Position numbers and translations under genes: made by a program. From Owenia fusiformis (Eukaryota; Annelida; Polychaeta; Sabellida; Oweniidae): a stretch of 64,000 bases of DNA. The notes under the pieces were generated by a model that saw nothing but the letters and a program-made list of their open reading frames with translations, was not told the DNA's origin and made no database searches. This document shows positions 30,415 through 42,842 of this stretch, piece by piece. How positions within the stretch are numbered: position 1 is the stretch's first letter; each line of letters begins with the position of its first letter. Location: NCBI GenBank assembly GCA_903813345.2, contig CAIIXF020000008.1, positions 18,644,822 to 18,708,821 of the forward strand, written 5' to 3'.

Positions 30415-31216
30415 AAGAACTGTGTTGCAATCACAATCAAACTTTTGAAAAATCTGATTTAATCTTTTATCAGTAAAACCCTGTGTGTATGAAAAAATAA
30501 TATTTTAATGTGTGCTTTATTAATACTTGAATACTAATATATGAAGTAGAAATGTACTACATAGAAGTGTGTTTGTCCTTGAGCCAAATGAATATGTTTT
30601 AATAATGTTCATAACTCGAAATCATAAATCTAACAATGGCAAATTGAGGATATTTGCCTGAAAGTGAAATTATTTTCTCAACCAGCGATCATTCTACACA
30701 TTTACTACATAATGTGCAATAGCTGATAACATAGCATCTCATACGCACACAAACATCTGTCTTCAAAAGTTTAAACAGTTGATCTACGATGGCAGTCAAT
30801 TATGGAAAGACTTTGTCAACATGGTTGTTAGAGTATGAACACTGTACTTCTACTTAATTTGGCATCCACCAAATGAAGTAACTGCTAAATTCCTGCAACA
30901 TGTAAAAACACTCCAAGATAGCTACTTCATTAGACAACCAAATATGTTAAAATTTAAAAGATTGTTGTCAAATATTAAATATTCTGTGAATTAAGTAAAT
31001 TGGTAGTGAATTAAGCTAAACTGTATTATTATTGTATCTACATGGACTATTTTATACTCACAAGTGTGGGTAGAAAGAAAGAATAAAGTAAATTTGTACC
31101 ATAAGTGCATTGTAACATTGAAAAAATTAAGTAGCCCCAAATGTTCAAAACAGCAAATCCGCCACAATAAGTGGGCTCAAAGTAAGTAGAAGTACAGTGT
31201 CTATTTCAACAAGTAA
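30415..31216. other. Region downstream of CPQ
   Basis: AT-rich. Contains agaataaag near 31083, a possible late poly(A) signal. No exon seen. Confidence 0.35.
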
Positions 31217-33560
31217 CAAGGCATTAACATGACAAAATGTCACCACCTAGCTGCTCACAATATTATGAGTTCAAACTTAGGTCAGATTTGAATTTCTGAG
31301 AACTTGTAAAGTCAAATTTGAACTTCTGAAAAGATGTAGATGATTTTGAAAAAAAAATTTGGTCAATTTGAAGCAAGTTGAAAACAGACCTTTTTGACCT
31401 TTTTTGACCTTGAGAAGGTCATTAAAGGTCAAATGTCAAATCTAAAGTCAGATTTGAATTTCTGAGAACATGTAGATGATTTTGAAAAAAAATTAGTCAA
31501 TTTGAAGCAAGTTGAAAAAAGACCTTTTTGACCTTTTTTGACCTTGAGAAGGTCAAATGTCAAATCTTAAGTCAAATCTAAAGTCATATTTGAATTTCTG
31601 AGAACATGTAGATGATTTTGAAAAAAAATTTAGTCAATTTGGAGCAAGATGAAAAAATACCTTTTTGACCTTTTTTGACTTTGAGAAGGTCATTGAAGGT
31701 CAAATCAGTCAAATCTAAAGTCAGATTTGAATTTCTGAGAACATGTAGATGATTTTGAAAAAAAAATTTAGTCAATTTGAAGCAAGTTGAAAAAAGACCT
31801 TTTTGACCTTTTTTGACTTTGAGAAGGTCATTGAAGGTCAAATCAGTCAAATCTAAAGTCAGATTTGAATTTCTGAGAACACGTAGAGGATTTTGAAAAA
31901 TTTTTTTAGTCAATTTGAAGCAAGTTGAAAAAAAACATGTAGATGATTTTGAAAAAAAATTTAGTCAATTTGAAGCAAGATGAAAAAATACCTTTTTGAC
32001 CTTTTTTGACCTTGAGAAGGTCATTGAAGGTCAAATGTCAAATCTAAAGTCAAATCTAAAGTCATATTTGAATTTCTGAGAACATGTAGATGATTTTGAA
32101 AAAAAATTTAGTCAATTTGAAGCAAGATGAAAAAAATACCTTTTTGACCTTTTTTGACATTGAGAAGGTCATTGAAGGTCAAATGTCAAATCTAAAGTCA
32201 GATTTGAATTTCTGAGAACATGTAGATGATTTTGAAAAAAAAATTTAGTCAATTTGAAGCAAGTTGAAAAAAGACCTTTTTGACCTTTTTTGACTTTGAG
32301 AAGGTCATTGAAGGTCAAATGTCAAATCTTAAGTCAAATCTAAAGTCAGATTTGAATTTCTGAGAACACGTAGATGATTTTGAAAATTTTTTTTAGTCAA
32401 TTTGAAGCAAGTTGAAAACAGACCTTTTTGACCTTTTTTGACCTTGAGAAGGTCATTGAAGGTCAAATCTTAAGTCAAATCTTAAGTCAGATTTGAATTT
32501 CTGAGAACACGTAGATGATTTTGAAAATTTTTTTTAGTCAATTTGAAGCAAGTTGAAAACAGACCTTTTTGACCTTTTTTGACCTTGAGAAGGTCATTGA
32601 AGGTCAAATGTCAAATCTTAAGTCAGATTTGAATTTCTGAGAACACGTAGATGATTTTGAAAAAAAATTTTAGTCAATTTGAAGCAAGTTGAAAACAGAC
32701 CTTTTTGACCTTTCTTGACCTTGAGAAGGTCATTGAAGGTCAAATGTCAAATCTAAAGTCAGATTTGAATTTCTGAGAACATGTAGATGATTTTGAAAAA
32801 AAAATTTAGTCAATTTGAAGCAAGTTGAAAAAAAGACCTTTTTGACCTTTTTTGACTTTGAGAAGGTCATTGAAGGTCAAATGTCAAATCTTAAGTCAAA
32901 TCTAAAGTCAGATTTGAATTTCTGAGAACACGTAGATGATTTTGAAAATTTTTTTTTAGTCAATTTGAAGCAAGTTGAAAACAGACCTTTTTTGACCTTG
33001 AGAAGGTCATTGAAGGTCAAATGTCAAATCTTAAGTCAGATTTGAATTTCTGAGAACACGTAGATGATTTTGAAAAAAAAATTTAGTCAATTTGAAGCAA
33101 GTTGAAAACAGACCTTTTTGACCTTTTTTGACCTTGAGAAGGTCATTGAAGGTCAAATGTCAAATCTAAAGTCAGATTTGAAGGTCAAATGTCAAATCAG
33201 ATTTGAATTTCTGAGAACATGTAGATGATTTTGAAAAAAAATTTAGTCAATGTGAAGCAAGTTGAAAAAAGACCTTTTTGACCTTGAGAAGGTCATTGAA
33301 GGTCAAATGTCAAATCTAAAGTCAGATTTGAACTTCTGAGAACATGTAGATGATTTAGAAAAAATTGAAGTCAGTCTAAACAGTATTTGTTAAGTTATAG
33401 GAAGTTGTAAGAAATTGTTACAGACGCCGGACGCCAACCGCCGGACGCCAACCGCCAGACGCCAACCGCCGGACGCCAACCACCAACCGCTGGACGCCAA
33501 CCGCCGTCGCAAAAAAATGGAGACCATAACAATATGTCACCACTTTTGGTGGTGACATAA
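31217..33560 (-). mobile_element. Large family A element with an internal satellite array
   Basis: Minus-strand orientation. The far end is at 31217 (acaaggcattaacatgac, aaaatgtcaccacc) and the hairpin is at 33529-33556 (atgtcaccacttttggtggt). Between them are a proline-codon-like GCCGGACGCCAACC tract (33424-33502) and the tandem array. It is the full-length relative of the short copies in this window. Confidence 0.8.
31270..33370. repeat. Tandem array, about 15 units of roughly 140 bp
   Basis: Unit landmarks: gatttgaatttctgagaaca, gtagatgattttgaaaa, agtcaatttgaagcaag, ttttgaccttttttgacctt, gagaaggtcattgaaggtca. Units start near 31288, 31449, 31591, 31727, 31862, 32067, 32205, 32347, 32487, 32625, 32763, 32908, 33040, 33195 and 33327. 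Length varies through gain of aagtcaaatct modules. Open frames here are by-products of the repeat. Confidence 0.92.
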
Positions 33561-35231
33561 TAAAATGATATCATGTAAGATAATTTGTATTTTATTTTTA
33601 CATTATACAGGCATAAATACAAAAAATATTGCCTTTTACTTTACAAATAAACTGAGAAATAAAAATGTCTTACATATAGAAAATTCATCATGATGTTATT
33701 TTCTTGATTTCTATGCAATAAGTTAGCAGATAAATTCTACAATTTCCTAATCATCTGATATGATTCCATTTGCCAAAAAAATAAGGTTTCAAATGAAAAA
33801 TTCTCATATTTTCCGTTTCAAACTAAGAATGTTATATTGACATAATCCTACATAAAAATAAATCCCATGAGCATTGAAATGGGTTCAATTTTAAATATTC
33901 TTAAAGTTTGGAATGAGGCCTGTTCGTGCGATGGGCCATTTATTGAATCTGAATATAAGAAAAATTATATAATTAAAAATTACCGAAATATTCAAATAAT
34001 AAATATCTTTTGGATATTTTACAGAAAGTACATGTACAGCCAAATAGATAGCCTTGTATTGCCCAAGTCGGTCTCTTTTACTTATCTAGATTTCTTTTGT
34101 AATTATTCAAGATCAGAAAAAGTAAAAAAATACCGACTTGGGCAAGGCTACCAAATGGACCCCATGGACCATAATTATGTGGTAAAACAAAAAATTAGGA
34201 GAAAGTCTGGTAACAACATATCGTTCAGACCAAGTTCACTTACATATGCCAAGAAAAACAGATGTTATGTGTGGAGTGTATCTACTATACAATTTGTGGT
34301 TCAGAGTTGTATTTACCACAGTTTGGCAAAATAAACAACCTTCTAAAAAACTCAAATCGGCCTTTTAGTCCTTATTTAAGTTTTTTATTGACCAACTCTG
34401 AGCATGGAACAAGGGCATCCAATGGTCCACTCACAAATACATGTACTACATCCTACACTAGTGCATGCAACGTAAATGAGGAAATACTTTCACCTTTACG
34501 AATGAAGAATCCCCACAGCACATTTTCAGAATGATTTTAAAAATGAACATCACACAAGTCTTTCTATTTACTCAATTTACGAATAAAGAACCCCCGCACC
34601 ATATTTACAGAATAACTTTAAACCCACATGATTTCAAAAATTGGTTATCTCCAATAACACGAGTCTTCCTATTTGTTTTTAATTATTTACATTCTTTATT
34701 TATTGCACTTCAAGATATCATTTCTCGAAGAATATGTTCCATCAAAAAGATGTTCACCTTGATAGGTGTATTGTAATACAGCGGAGGAATCGAGCACTTT
34801 CCATTTCCACATACATGGGGATATCAGATCAGTCACATGAGCATGAGATAAATACAGTATCTAGTGCTTAATCATGTTATTCCCTTTCTCCATAGTGTCG
34901 CCAACGTGAGAAGCAAATTTGTAAACAGTAAATCACTGTTGAAAGAGACAGAAACTAAAAGTCCTTAAAATTAATATGTCTCAAGAATGATCCTTGTTTC
35001 AAAAAGTAAATGTAAGTCCCTGATGTCACTATCAGTCACACAACAAGGGAATCAATTCTCCATTATGTCACAGCCTTTTCTATATAACAATTGCCGTCTT
35101 TTGATACTTGATCATTTAAAAACTATATGAAGAATCCCCAGATTAAATATTGCATGTATAGTGTTCATCAGGTTTGAAAATGTGAAGAAAAAATGTCTTC
35201 CTATGCCTATGATTTTTCCAAATGTTTCAGG
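33561..35231. other. Intergenic DNA between the array and SRP9
   Basis: Contains a hairpin pair at 34052-34148 (separate entry). Open frames at 33867-34334 and 34262-34776 show no recognisable domain and are AT-driven. Confidence 0.4.
34048..34150. repeat. Inverted repeat, about 30-bp arms
   Basis: tagccttgtattgcccaagt followed by cggtctcttttac pairs with the inverse of agtaaaaaaataccgactt followed by gggcaaggcta, with a loop of about 35 bases. A small MITE or hairpin. Confidence 0.7.
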
Positions 35232-35336
35232 CTATTGGTGACCAGATTCTTTAGATGCCATATGACGCATTAATAGACTAGTTAGTTTCTCTAATTTCTT
35301 CACATCTTGAGCGTGTTGAGTTCTATACTGTAGCAC
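35232..35336 (-). CDS. SRP9: SRP9 exon 3
   Basis: Acceptor catgtttcag, 34 codons then TAG. Encodes the C-terminal helix (DVKKLEKLTSLLMRHM). Confidence 0.95.
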   Translation of the reverse strand: MLQYRTQHAQDVKKLEKLTSLLMRHMASKESGHQ

Positions 35337-38300
35337 CTGAAACATGAAGATTTAAACATATGAATAATATTTTAAGGCACCAAAATGAATACATTTCCCA
35401 GCTGCATTTCCTATCTCTTTATTTCTCTTAATGCATTAATATGCAAATTATAAAAAACATGACTTGAAAATGCAAAGATTATACATGTACATTATTGTGG
35501 GGTGTTCTTAATCTATATGGCAAACAGAACACTTTAGCAGGTTGAGAGTCAGTCTATTACCCCAATGACAACCAGATTTCCAGTTCCTTTGCCAAGAGCA
35601 AAATACAAGAACACAAATGTGTACAAAATGTCCCCACCAATGGGTGATCCCATGAAATGGTTATCCTGAAAATGAGTAGACAAGACTTTACCAACACAAT
35701 TTTAATTGATCCGTCACACAGTTAACTAGAAAACATGTAAACAAGACTTTACAGACAAGATTTTAGGATGGAAAATCCAAAATGGCTGCCTTGACATTTA
35801 CCCAGAATGTCAAAAAACTAATCTGTTCCTAGATTTTCATACTAAGAATCGTCCCTGAAAATATGACATTGATCTACCAAATGGTTCACCTGAAAACGCG
35901 TGTACAAGACTTTACAGACAAGATTTTAGGACAGAAAATCCAAAATGGCTGCCATGACATTTACACAGAATGCCAAAAAACTAATCAGATGTAGATTTTC
36001 ACACTAAGAATCATCCCTGAAAATTTGAAATTGATCTACCAAACGGTTCACCTAAAAACGCGTAGACAAGACTTTACAGGCAAGATTTTAAGACTGAAAA
36101 TCCAAAATGGCTGCCTTGACATTTATCCAGAATGCCAAAAAACTAATCAGATCTAGATTTTCATACTAAGAATCATCCCTAAAAATTTGAAATTGATCTA
36201 CAGAACGGTTTACCTGGAAATGCATAGACAAGACTTTACAGACAAGATTTTAGGACAGAAAATCCAAAATGGCTGCCTTGACATTTGCCCAGAATGCCAA
36301 AAAACTAATCAGTTCTACATTTTCATACTAAGAATCATCTCTGAAAATTTGAAATTGATCTACCAAACGGCTCACCTGAAAACGCGTAGACAAGACTTTA
36401 CAGACAAGATTTTAGGACGGAAAATCCAAAATGGCTGCCTTGACATTTACCCAGAATGCCAAAAAACAAATCAGGTCTAGATTTTTATACTAAGAATCAT
36501 CCCTGAAAATTTGAAATTGATCCACCAAACGGTTCACCTGAAAACACGTAGACAAAACTTCACAGACAAGATTTTAGGACGGGAAAATCCAAAATGGCTG
36601 ACAATAAAAAAGTGATTACGTGTTTTTGCTGATTTCTTCTTACAAAATTATCACATATTACTACTGTTAACAATAACATAGGCTTTTACAACAAAGTAGA
36701 TCTGAAATTATTTATAAAGCTACTAAATAGTTAAAGTATGAAAACTCAAAAACACCATTCAATATGATACAAAGTATTATCGTGCGCTAACTTTTCTAAT
36801 GACATTCAAAATGGCTGACATGACTGAGCTAACAGGTCCAAAACCTAATCAGATCTAGAATGAAGTGAGCTGAACAAGATGTTAAAGTTTTAAAAGCAAC
36901 TGTGAAGCCGTTTTTCTTAAAGTTTGCAGACAAGGATTTTAGCATTTGACTTCAAAATGGCCGACAGGAAGTAGGTATCGAGTTTAAATTTTTTCATCCA
37001 CATCTGTATGCACTCATAAGTTATCCCTGAAAATTTGAAGGTGATATCTGTAGCGGTTTTGGAGAAAACTCCCGGACGTACGGACAGACGGACAGACGGA
37101 CGGACGGACGTACGGACGGACAGACGGACGCGCCTAGGCCGACAATATGGCCCCACACTATGTGGTGGGGACATAAAAAAGATTACCATTGGCAAAGAAG
37201 CAGATTTACAGGCGGTTAATTCAGCTCTGTTACACGTACTAATAAAATTAAAAAGAAACAAACTTAATAAGTTGACATATACTAGAGAAGAAATTAGGTA
37301 AATATTCTCACCATATTGTCATCAGTAACTTTAATATTTAAGGTTCCATCTTTGTTGATGTACTTTATCACATAACGGCACTGAAAATATAAAAAGGTCA
37401 TGTAGAAATTATTTAGGGATGACCCTATGCCTCTTACTCAAGTTACTGAACAATTAAATTTAAATTATACACAAGGCAGGTTTTTACAGAAGCAGGGCTA
37501 TTGCTAGGCTTATAGACTGTGGAGCAGCACCAGTCTATTTAGCTCCCACCCACAAATGAGAAAAATAAAAAACACTGATACATTATCATCGTCCGTCCTA
37601 ATTTTTGGGGTTTTCGTCACTGCGAGCGAAACAAGCCCCAAAAAGAGGTACAAGGGTTCACCTCCAGAAAATTTCTAAAATTGACATTGAATATGGTGCA
37701 TTCTATGCATTTCAAAGGACAATTTGTTTATCATATGTTTTTTAACAAAATTCATGAAAGTGTCTACGGTTATCTTTGGCACTTTCCGTGATTGGGGAAA
37801 TAAATTCCCGCGTAAATTATTGTGTCCATTGTACCTTCAGTAACAAGTCAGATTTTAATGAACCAATAAAACTGATGAATATTCAAGTTTGAGGGATCTT
37901 TTGCCATGTTATCTGCTTCCTCAAATTCATAACTCTGTGCATGGGCATAGCGTGAGGGGGATCATGAAACTTCTGTGAATCTCCATTTGCCTCTAACTCC
38001 CCTTTAGTTAGAAAACGAATGCCCAGGCAGGAACAACCCTCTTTTCTGAAAGATAACAAACCCCAGGCCAGGAATAGACCCCTCTCAGAAAGATGACTTT
38101 TTTTATTGCAAACAGTGAATCACACTTTTACACTAGCTGTTTAATGATGGGCGTACTAGAGGCCATAATTTAATTGGTTCCTTGAATCCTTTTCCATGGT
38201 ACAAACTCCCCCTTCAGCTCAAAACCCCCTTTCTTTATAAAAACCAATGCCAGGTTAAAAACTGAACCCGCCTTGATAAATCTTCTGGTCAGTCTGCAGG

Positions 38301-39999
38301 ATACACACTAATCAGATTCCTACAAAACTCTATCAATAGTTGATGTCATCATTTCGCCTACTCCATAGTCCATAGCATATGCGTAGGCCCTACACTGGAA
38401 AACATTAATAAACCCCACCCATCAAAAGTTGTCACAATGAGCTAAATTCTAAGTTTTATGTCTCAAACTCTCCCAAAAGATAGAAAAATAATTCCCGTTC
38501 ACTCTAAGTTGCACAATAAATGAATCCAAGGCTAAATTCCTACCAAATCGAACAATTGTTTTCATGGATCACAATTGTTGAGATCCAAGAAGCATCGGCT
38601 CCCAGAATACAACATCAGTAGTTGTTTACCCATGGCTAGACGGTGAACACCGCCTCTAATGCGTTGGATTGTCGTAAGGACTTGCATTAGAGGCGGTGTT
38701 TATCCTTGTAAATTCATGCCAATCTAAGTTTTTCTTGATTATTTTTGACGGTTCACTTTATTTTAATCTTCTGCTTAGAATCTCTGAGTCATTTACAGAG
38801 AAATATAAACAAAATGGATACATTGATGATTTATACAAAAAATTACCATGGCTTTGTGGTTGTAGAAGGTTGAATTGTGCTAATTTTGTAGCAAAATCGC
38901 CGTTTGTCGCTACTGTTCACAAAATCTTTATGGCGGCTTCTATTCTCACGAGATTTGACGAGAGTAGCCATTGAATATTGCTGCCATCTATTTAACTATA
39001 CAGAGTTTATATCATTCATTCGACCATCATGTATTCGATGGAAGAAATCAATGATCTCTATTCGCATAACATAAAACCAAAGTTTGGATTTGATTTGAAG
39101 CCAGAACAGTTACAAGACGTGATAACAAACATATTGAATCAAGAATCCACTATCAGCAGTTTTACCAATATTGGTTATTGGAAAACATTACAACACGTGA
39201 TCATCAAATACGTCACGTCACGTGATCATCACACTGATTTATGCAACGCATGCGCACTTGAAATTAGGTCAGCGAAAATGTCAAGAAGACCGGTCAGAAA
39301 TGCAATTTCGTCTTATCTGCAACGATTACACATAATTACTGTAATAAAGCGAGGCATTTATGGGTTCATTTTGAAGATTTTTGGTCCCGCTATCCAGTGG
39401 TGAAAGAATTTTCAAGATTGAGGTAAGATCTTGGGAGAAAAGTCAAAAACATCAGATCCGGACTTTTCAGCATTTCTTAAATTTGATAAATTTACATTGC
39501 ACGTTATGCACCCCTGGGGCCAACACGATCCTCAGAGACCCAGAGGGTGCATGAATGCACCTACCCATGGCAGGTTTTAAAATGGCAGAACTGCATTTTG
39601 AAAGCTGTCACGTGTCATGTTACATTCTGGGAGCTAATCCTCATTGCGGCATAATCAGGATCCAAAATAAACTCAACATTTGAAGAGTCAGCATGAACAT
39701 GTGAAAATCACTTCAAATTTTTAAGTTCCCAGTTGTCATTATGGACACAAATTGCACTATATTTGTACTTTCCAAGACAGAGAAAAGAGAGCACTCAATT
39801 CACTGAGGTAAGGCGGCAGAATGTCTTTTTCATAGTGATAGTCATTATTTATGTTCCCAACTTTAGACCTTATCCACGCCGCAAAAAATAAAAAAAAGAT
39901 TATTTTTTCGAAAGACTGGTACCTTACCTTCATGGGGTCAGATAAATACAATTTTTCAGCAGCCTTTGAGAAGTCGTCCCATGATGTTATATACGTCAT
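35232..39999 (-). CDS. SRP9: Signal recognition particle 9 kDa protein (SRP9), three exons
   Basis: Complete 81-aa protein from exons 39999-39928, 37380-37312 and 35336-35232, each joined in phase 0 with AG/GT borders. It begins MTYITSWDDFSKAAEKLYLSDPMK, matching the SRP9 N-terminus (WEEF..AAEKLYL.DPMK), continues VIKYINKDGTLNIKVTDD, and ends LQYRTQHAQDVKKLEKLTSL then LLMRHMASKESGHQ and TAG. Human SRP9 is 86 aa. SRP9 pairs with SRP14 to bind the Alu domain of 7SL RNA and causes elongation arrest during signal-peptide recognition in the cytosol. Intron 2 contains a satellite-bearing mobile element; intron 1 has a perfect 17-bp inverted repeat. Confidence 0.95.
35627..37174 (-). mobile_element. 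Hairpin-ended family B element (stem CCCCAC) with tandem array, in SRP9 intron 2
   Basis: The far end at 35627 reads acaaaatgtccccaccaatg. The hairpin end is at 37150-37172 (gccccacactatgtggtggg then gacataa). Inside are six units of about 161 bp (35730-36600), a unique part, and a CGGACAGACGG tract at 37072-37130. Same layout as the element at 31217-33560, with a different stem. Confidence 0.8.
35727..36605. repeat. Six tandem units of about 161 bp
   Basis: Each unit carries tagacaagactttacagaca, agattttaggac, aaaatccaaaatggctgcct, agaatgccaaaaaactaatc and aaatttgaaattgatctacc. The plus-strand open frame at 36187-36480 comes from two units reading in phase. Confidence 0.9.
37312..37380 (-). 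CDS. SRP9: SRP9 exon 2
   Basis: Acceptor tattttcag, donor gtgaga. Its 23 codons encode CRYVIKYINKDGTLNIKVTD, the beta-strand core that contacts SRP RNA in the family. Confidence 0.95.
37381..38645. other. SRP9 intron 1, distal part
   Basis: Holds a fragment related to 23010-23070 (aaaactgatgaatattcaagt) and C-rich phrases. No exon seen. Confidence 0.4.
38646..38700. repeat. Perfect 17-bp inverted repeat, 21-base loop
   Basis: AACACCGCCTCTAATGC at 38646-38662 and its exact inverse complement at 38684-38700. GC-richer than its surroundings. Could be a tiny MITE or a structured RNA segment of the SRP9 pre-mRNA. Confidence 0.85.
38701..39927. other. SRP9 intron 1, proximal part
   Basis: Two plus-strand open frames (38696-38974, 39029-39403) have no recognisable domain. 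acgtgatcatca occurs twice near 39196-39230. Confidence 0.35.
39928..39999 (-). CDS. SRP9: SRP9 exon 1
   Basis: ATG at 39999, 24 codons, donor gtaaggt after AAG. Encodes the conserved N-terminal strand and helix of SRP9. Confidence 0.95.
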
Positions 40000-41489
40000 T
40001 TTGGGACGCTAATTTGAATACTAAACGAATAAAATAAGAAAGTCTGGAAACTTTTTTACTCGGAAGAAGGTAACCTCGTTTTCATATGAAATCTGGTTTG
40101 CACTGAATTTATATTTGATCAAAATTTCTTTATTCAAGAGCGTTTTATGAAATTTTATTAACTCACATGATCTATTATTTATTATTCAGTGTTTTTTTTA
40201 TGTTTGTAATATTTTTATAATATGATTGAGATAATAACAGAAGTAGGTCAAACTTTCAACAACCAATCAAATTTGAGTAATTCATTCACATTTCAATCAG
40301 TGACTCAGAAATTTGTAATGAATTTTCTGCAGGTCAAAAATAGATTATTTCTTGATTTATACAGTCTTAAGTAACTGTTTATCATAAACAATAGGATAAC
40401 CAAATATTGAAGTTTATGTGTACGGAACGGGAGCTCGTTTGATACTAGATTAGCCATACAGATCATCAAAAACCACAAAGATGAGGTGAGAAATTTCTTT
40501 TGTTATTTTTTTGACTTCCTGTCAATGTGCCAATGTTTTCATAAATGTATGTTTATTTGTAAAAGTGAATATACATTCATTACGTGTTTGTTCTTATTAA
40601 TGTTAACATGCTTCCCTATGTACTATATATAGCTATGTATCAGAGGTTGGTTACTTGGTTTGCTATAGAGGAGGACAAGGTAATTGTCGAACAAATGACT
40701 GCATACAGTTGGGGACATAAATAAATGACAGGTGGATTTGCTGAAGTGAGGATTTCCCATGTTAAAAATAAGAGAATTTACAAGAGGCCATAAATCAGTG
40801 GATGAGATTATACAAAATGTAAAATATACAAATTCTAAGGGATATGTATCTAGACAATATTGGAAATTATGGGCTTTCAGACCACCATAATTAGGAAATG
40901 GTGATCGAAAATCGACCTGTCATTTATTTTTGTCCCCAACTGTACACTGAGTGTCCGTCAATTACCTACATGGTTGACACTGCATCTGTACTCTTCTGGT
41001 AACTGTTTCACAGCAGGGTTGAATTTTTTCACAACGAAGAATTCCTGAAGCTCAACATTTTTAGTACAGTAGCAATTCTTTATTCTTTATAAACCTATAG
41101 TTTACCTATTGCCATATGCATATACGCAGATTATGCCACAGAATATCAGAATCTTGCACTTGGATTCAATGCCAGTATTTTTACGTTACACAAACACCAT
41201 TGAGCTGATGCTGATATTATAACATGATACCCTGAGGAATGATTTTGCTAGAAATTTACAGATTGATTTGAGGCACTATTTTTGATATTTGTAATTACAA
41301 CTTGTTAAACTTGAATATATTAGATTATGTTATATACTAAAATCTCATTATTATTTATCCAAGATTCTATAACTCTTTATACAGGCTCCCAGAACTATCA
41401 GACTATCAGTACAACATACTCCCAGTCAGCATTTGGTTGAGCAAAGACATTTTCTTGTAATATTGGGTCTACTGAGCATAGCGCTTAAA
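40000..41489. other. Upstream flank of SRP9
   Basis: SRP9 promoter is expected just above 40000, but no TATA or clear element is visible. The rest is AT-rich DNA without recognised exons. Confidence 0.35.
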
Positions 41490-41643
41490 GCCTCATTCAC
41501 ATTTCGGCGGCCATAGAATCACAAAACGGATATAGAAAATCTATATCATACTGCTCATCCCTATATTTTATGCTGTATATTTACCTCGATTCTGGGAAGC
41601 TACGGCCGGAGTATGGTTGCTGTAGATCAAATGTGACTGAGGC
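41490..41643. mobile_element. 154-bp MITE with GCCTCATTCACATTT ends
   Basis: gcctcattcacatttcggcg pairs with the inverse of gatcaaatgtgactgaggc. A central tatagaaaatctatat palindrome is present. Confidence 0.75.
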
Positions 41644-42108
41644 ATTAGTACTCTTAAAGTCTCAAATATTAGCTAAAATTATTCCTGGAAAGTGTTGACT
41701 ACCAGAAATTAATTATTGTCAATCAGATTTATTTTTAGGACATTTAATTAAGAGTTCAGAAACCTGTTCTGATTCTTCTAAATATATTTTTGTATTTAGT
41801 TTTGTTTCATTTTGTGAAGTGAAACTTAGATGTAAATATAAAATCGTTTTTATTTCTCTAAATAGATTTTGCATGTGAGATAACATCATTAGTTTATTTC
41901 TTGAAAATTTGTAGATTATTTGGTTAACTGGTCAATCATGTTGAAAAGTGACACATACATCTCAAGAGTTTCAAAAGTAGTTTAATTTTTTTCATTTCCC
42001 ATGAATTTGTAAATTAATCTAAAAAAGAAATAATTTAAATATATGAAATTTTGAGATATATTTATCGCACCTTCTCCCACAAATGCTAGCAGGTCTTGAA
42101 TTATCCAA

Positions 42109-42280
42109 CATACAGTGAAACCTGTCTAACTCGAATGTCACTGAGATATGCCAGAGTCTTTGATTTGGCAGGTGTTCATTTTACAAGGTACATTGTATTT
42201 TACATGGTAATCCTTTACAGAAAAATAGTATTGAGAGGAGTTCAGATGAGTGAGATGTTCAGATATACAGGCTTAACGAT
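42109..42280. mobile_element. MITE copy, ACAGTAAAACCTG family
   Basis: acagtgaaacctgtctaact at the left; the right side has ttgagaggagttcagatg and a decayed far end (acaggcttaacg). Confidence 0.65.
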
Positions 42281-42842
42281 ACATGTACAAAGAACTAAAG
42301 ATTAACCGTTCAATTGATTCCTGATTTGATTCCATGTCAATTTACCCGATTCAAGTCTGAACTTTGTACTATAGTCATCATCTGGTCCGGCTCTGGTTCA
42401 TATACTATCTGTATGAGGTTTATTTTAACAGCACAATTTGTAAAAGTGCAGTATTTTTTCATTTTTCATTTTATGTTGTAGACCTTTTTTAAATTAGATC
42501 TTTATATTATCATGATATTTAAAAAGGCAATCGATAATTATTATCATTGTGAATTAAGTTCTGTAGGCCTATATTTCTATATAGTATTAACCAGTATTGT
42601 ATCATGGTTATCAAATAAGTTATTGAACTTTGAACAGTTTTTGCCTTTCTTAAAAAATAGACCCTGAAACACAAAATTTAAAGTTATATTCTAGACTTTT
42701 TTTTGTAGCTTGTTTATTCCCCTCTCTGTCTACTATAAGGCTGACTTTTTTCAAATTTCTAGGTAGATCTGCAAAGTAATTCATACCATTTCTATTTTTC
42801 TGGCTATAATGGGGTATTGACTAACTGTAGCAAACTCTAATA

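Noticed and set aside
31584-31913. 109-codon open frame with an internally repeated protein
   Set aside because: It is the satellite unit read in a frame that happens to stay open; other units break the frame.
31270-33370. CRISPR-like reading of the regular repeats
   Set aside because: Units are contiguous and about 140 bp with no unique spacers; the DNA is eukaryotic and the array lies within a mobile element.
33867-34776. Plus open frames of 81-155 codons between the array and SRP9
   Set aside because: AT-rich composition, no domain, and a hairpin repeat runs through the middle.
36187-36480. 97-codon repeat protein in the SRP9 intron
   Set aside because: Two satellite units in phase; antisense to SRP9 and not conserved in the other units.
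40430-40490. Possible first exon on plus (aaagatgag before gtgagaa) opposite SRP9
   Set aside because: Only an ATG next to a donor-like site; no following exon with matching frame was found up to 64000.
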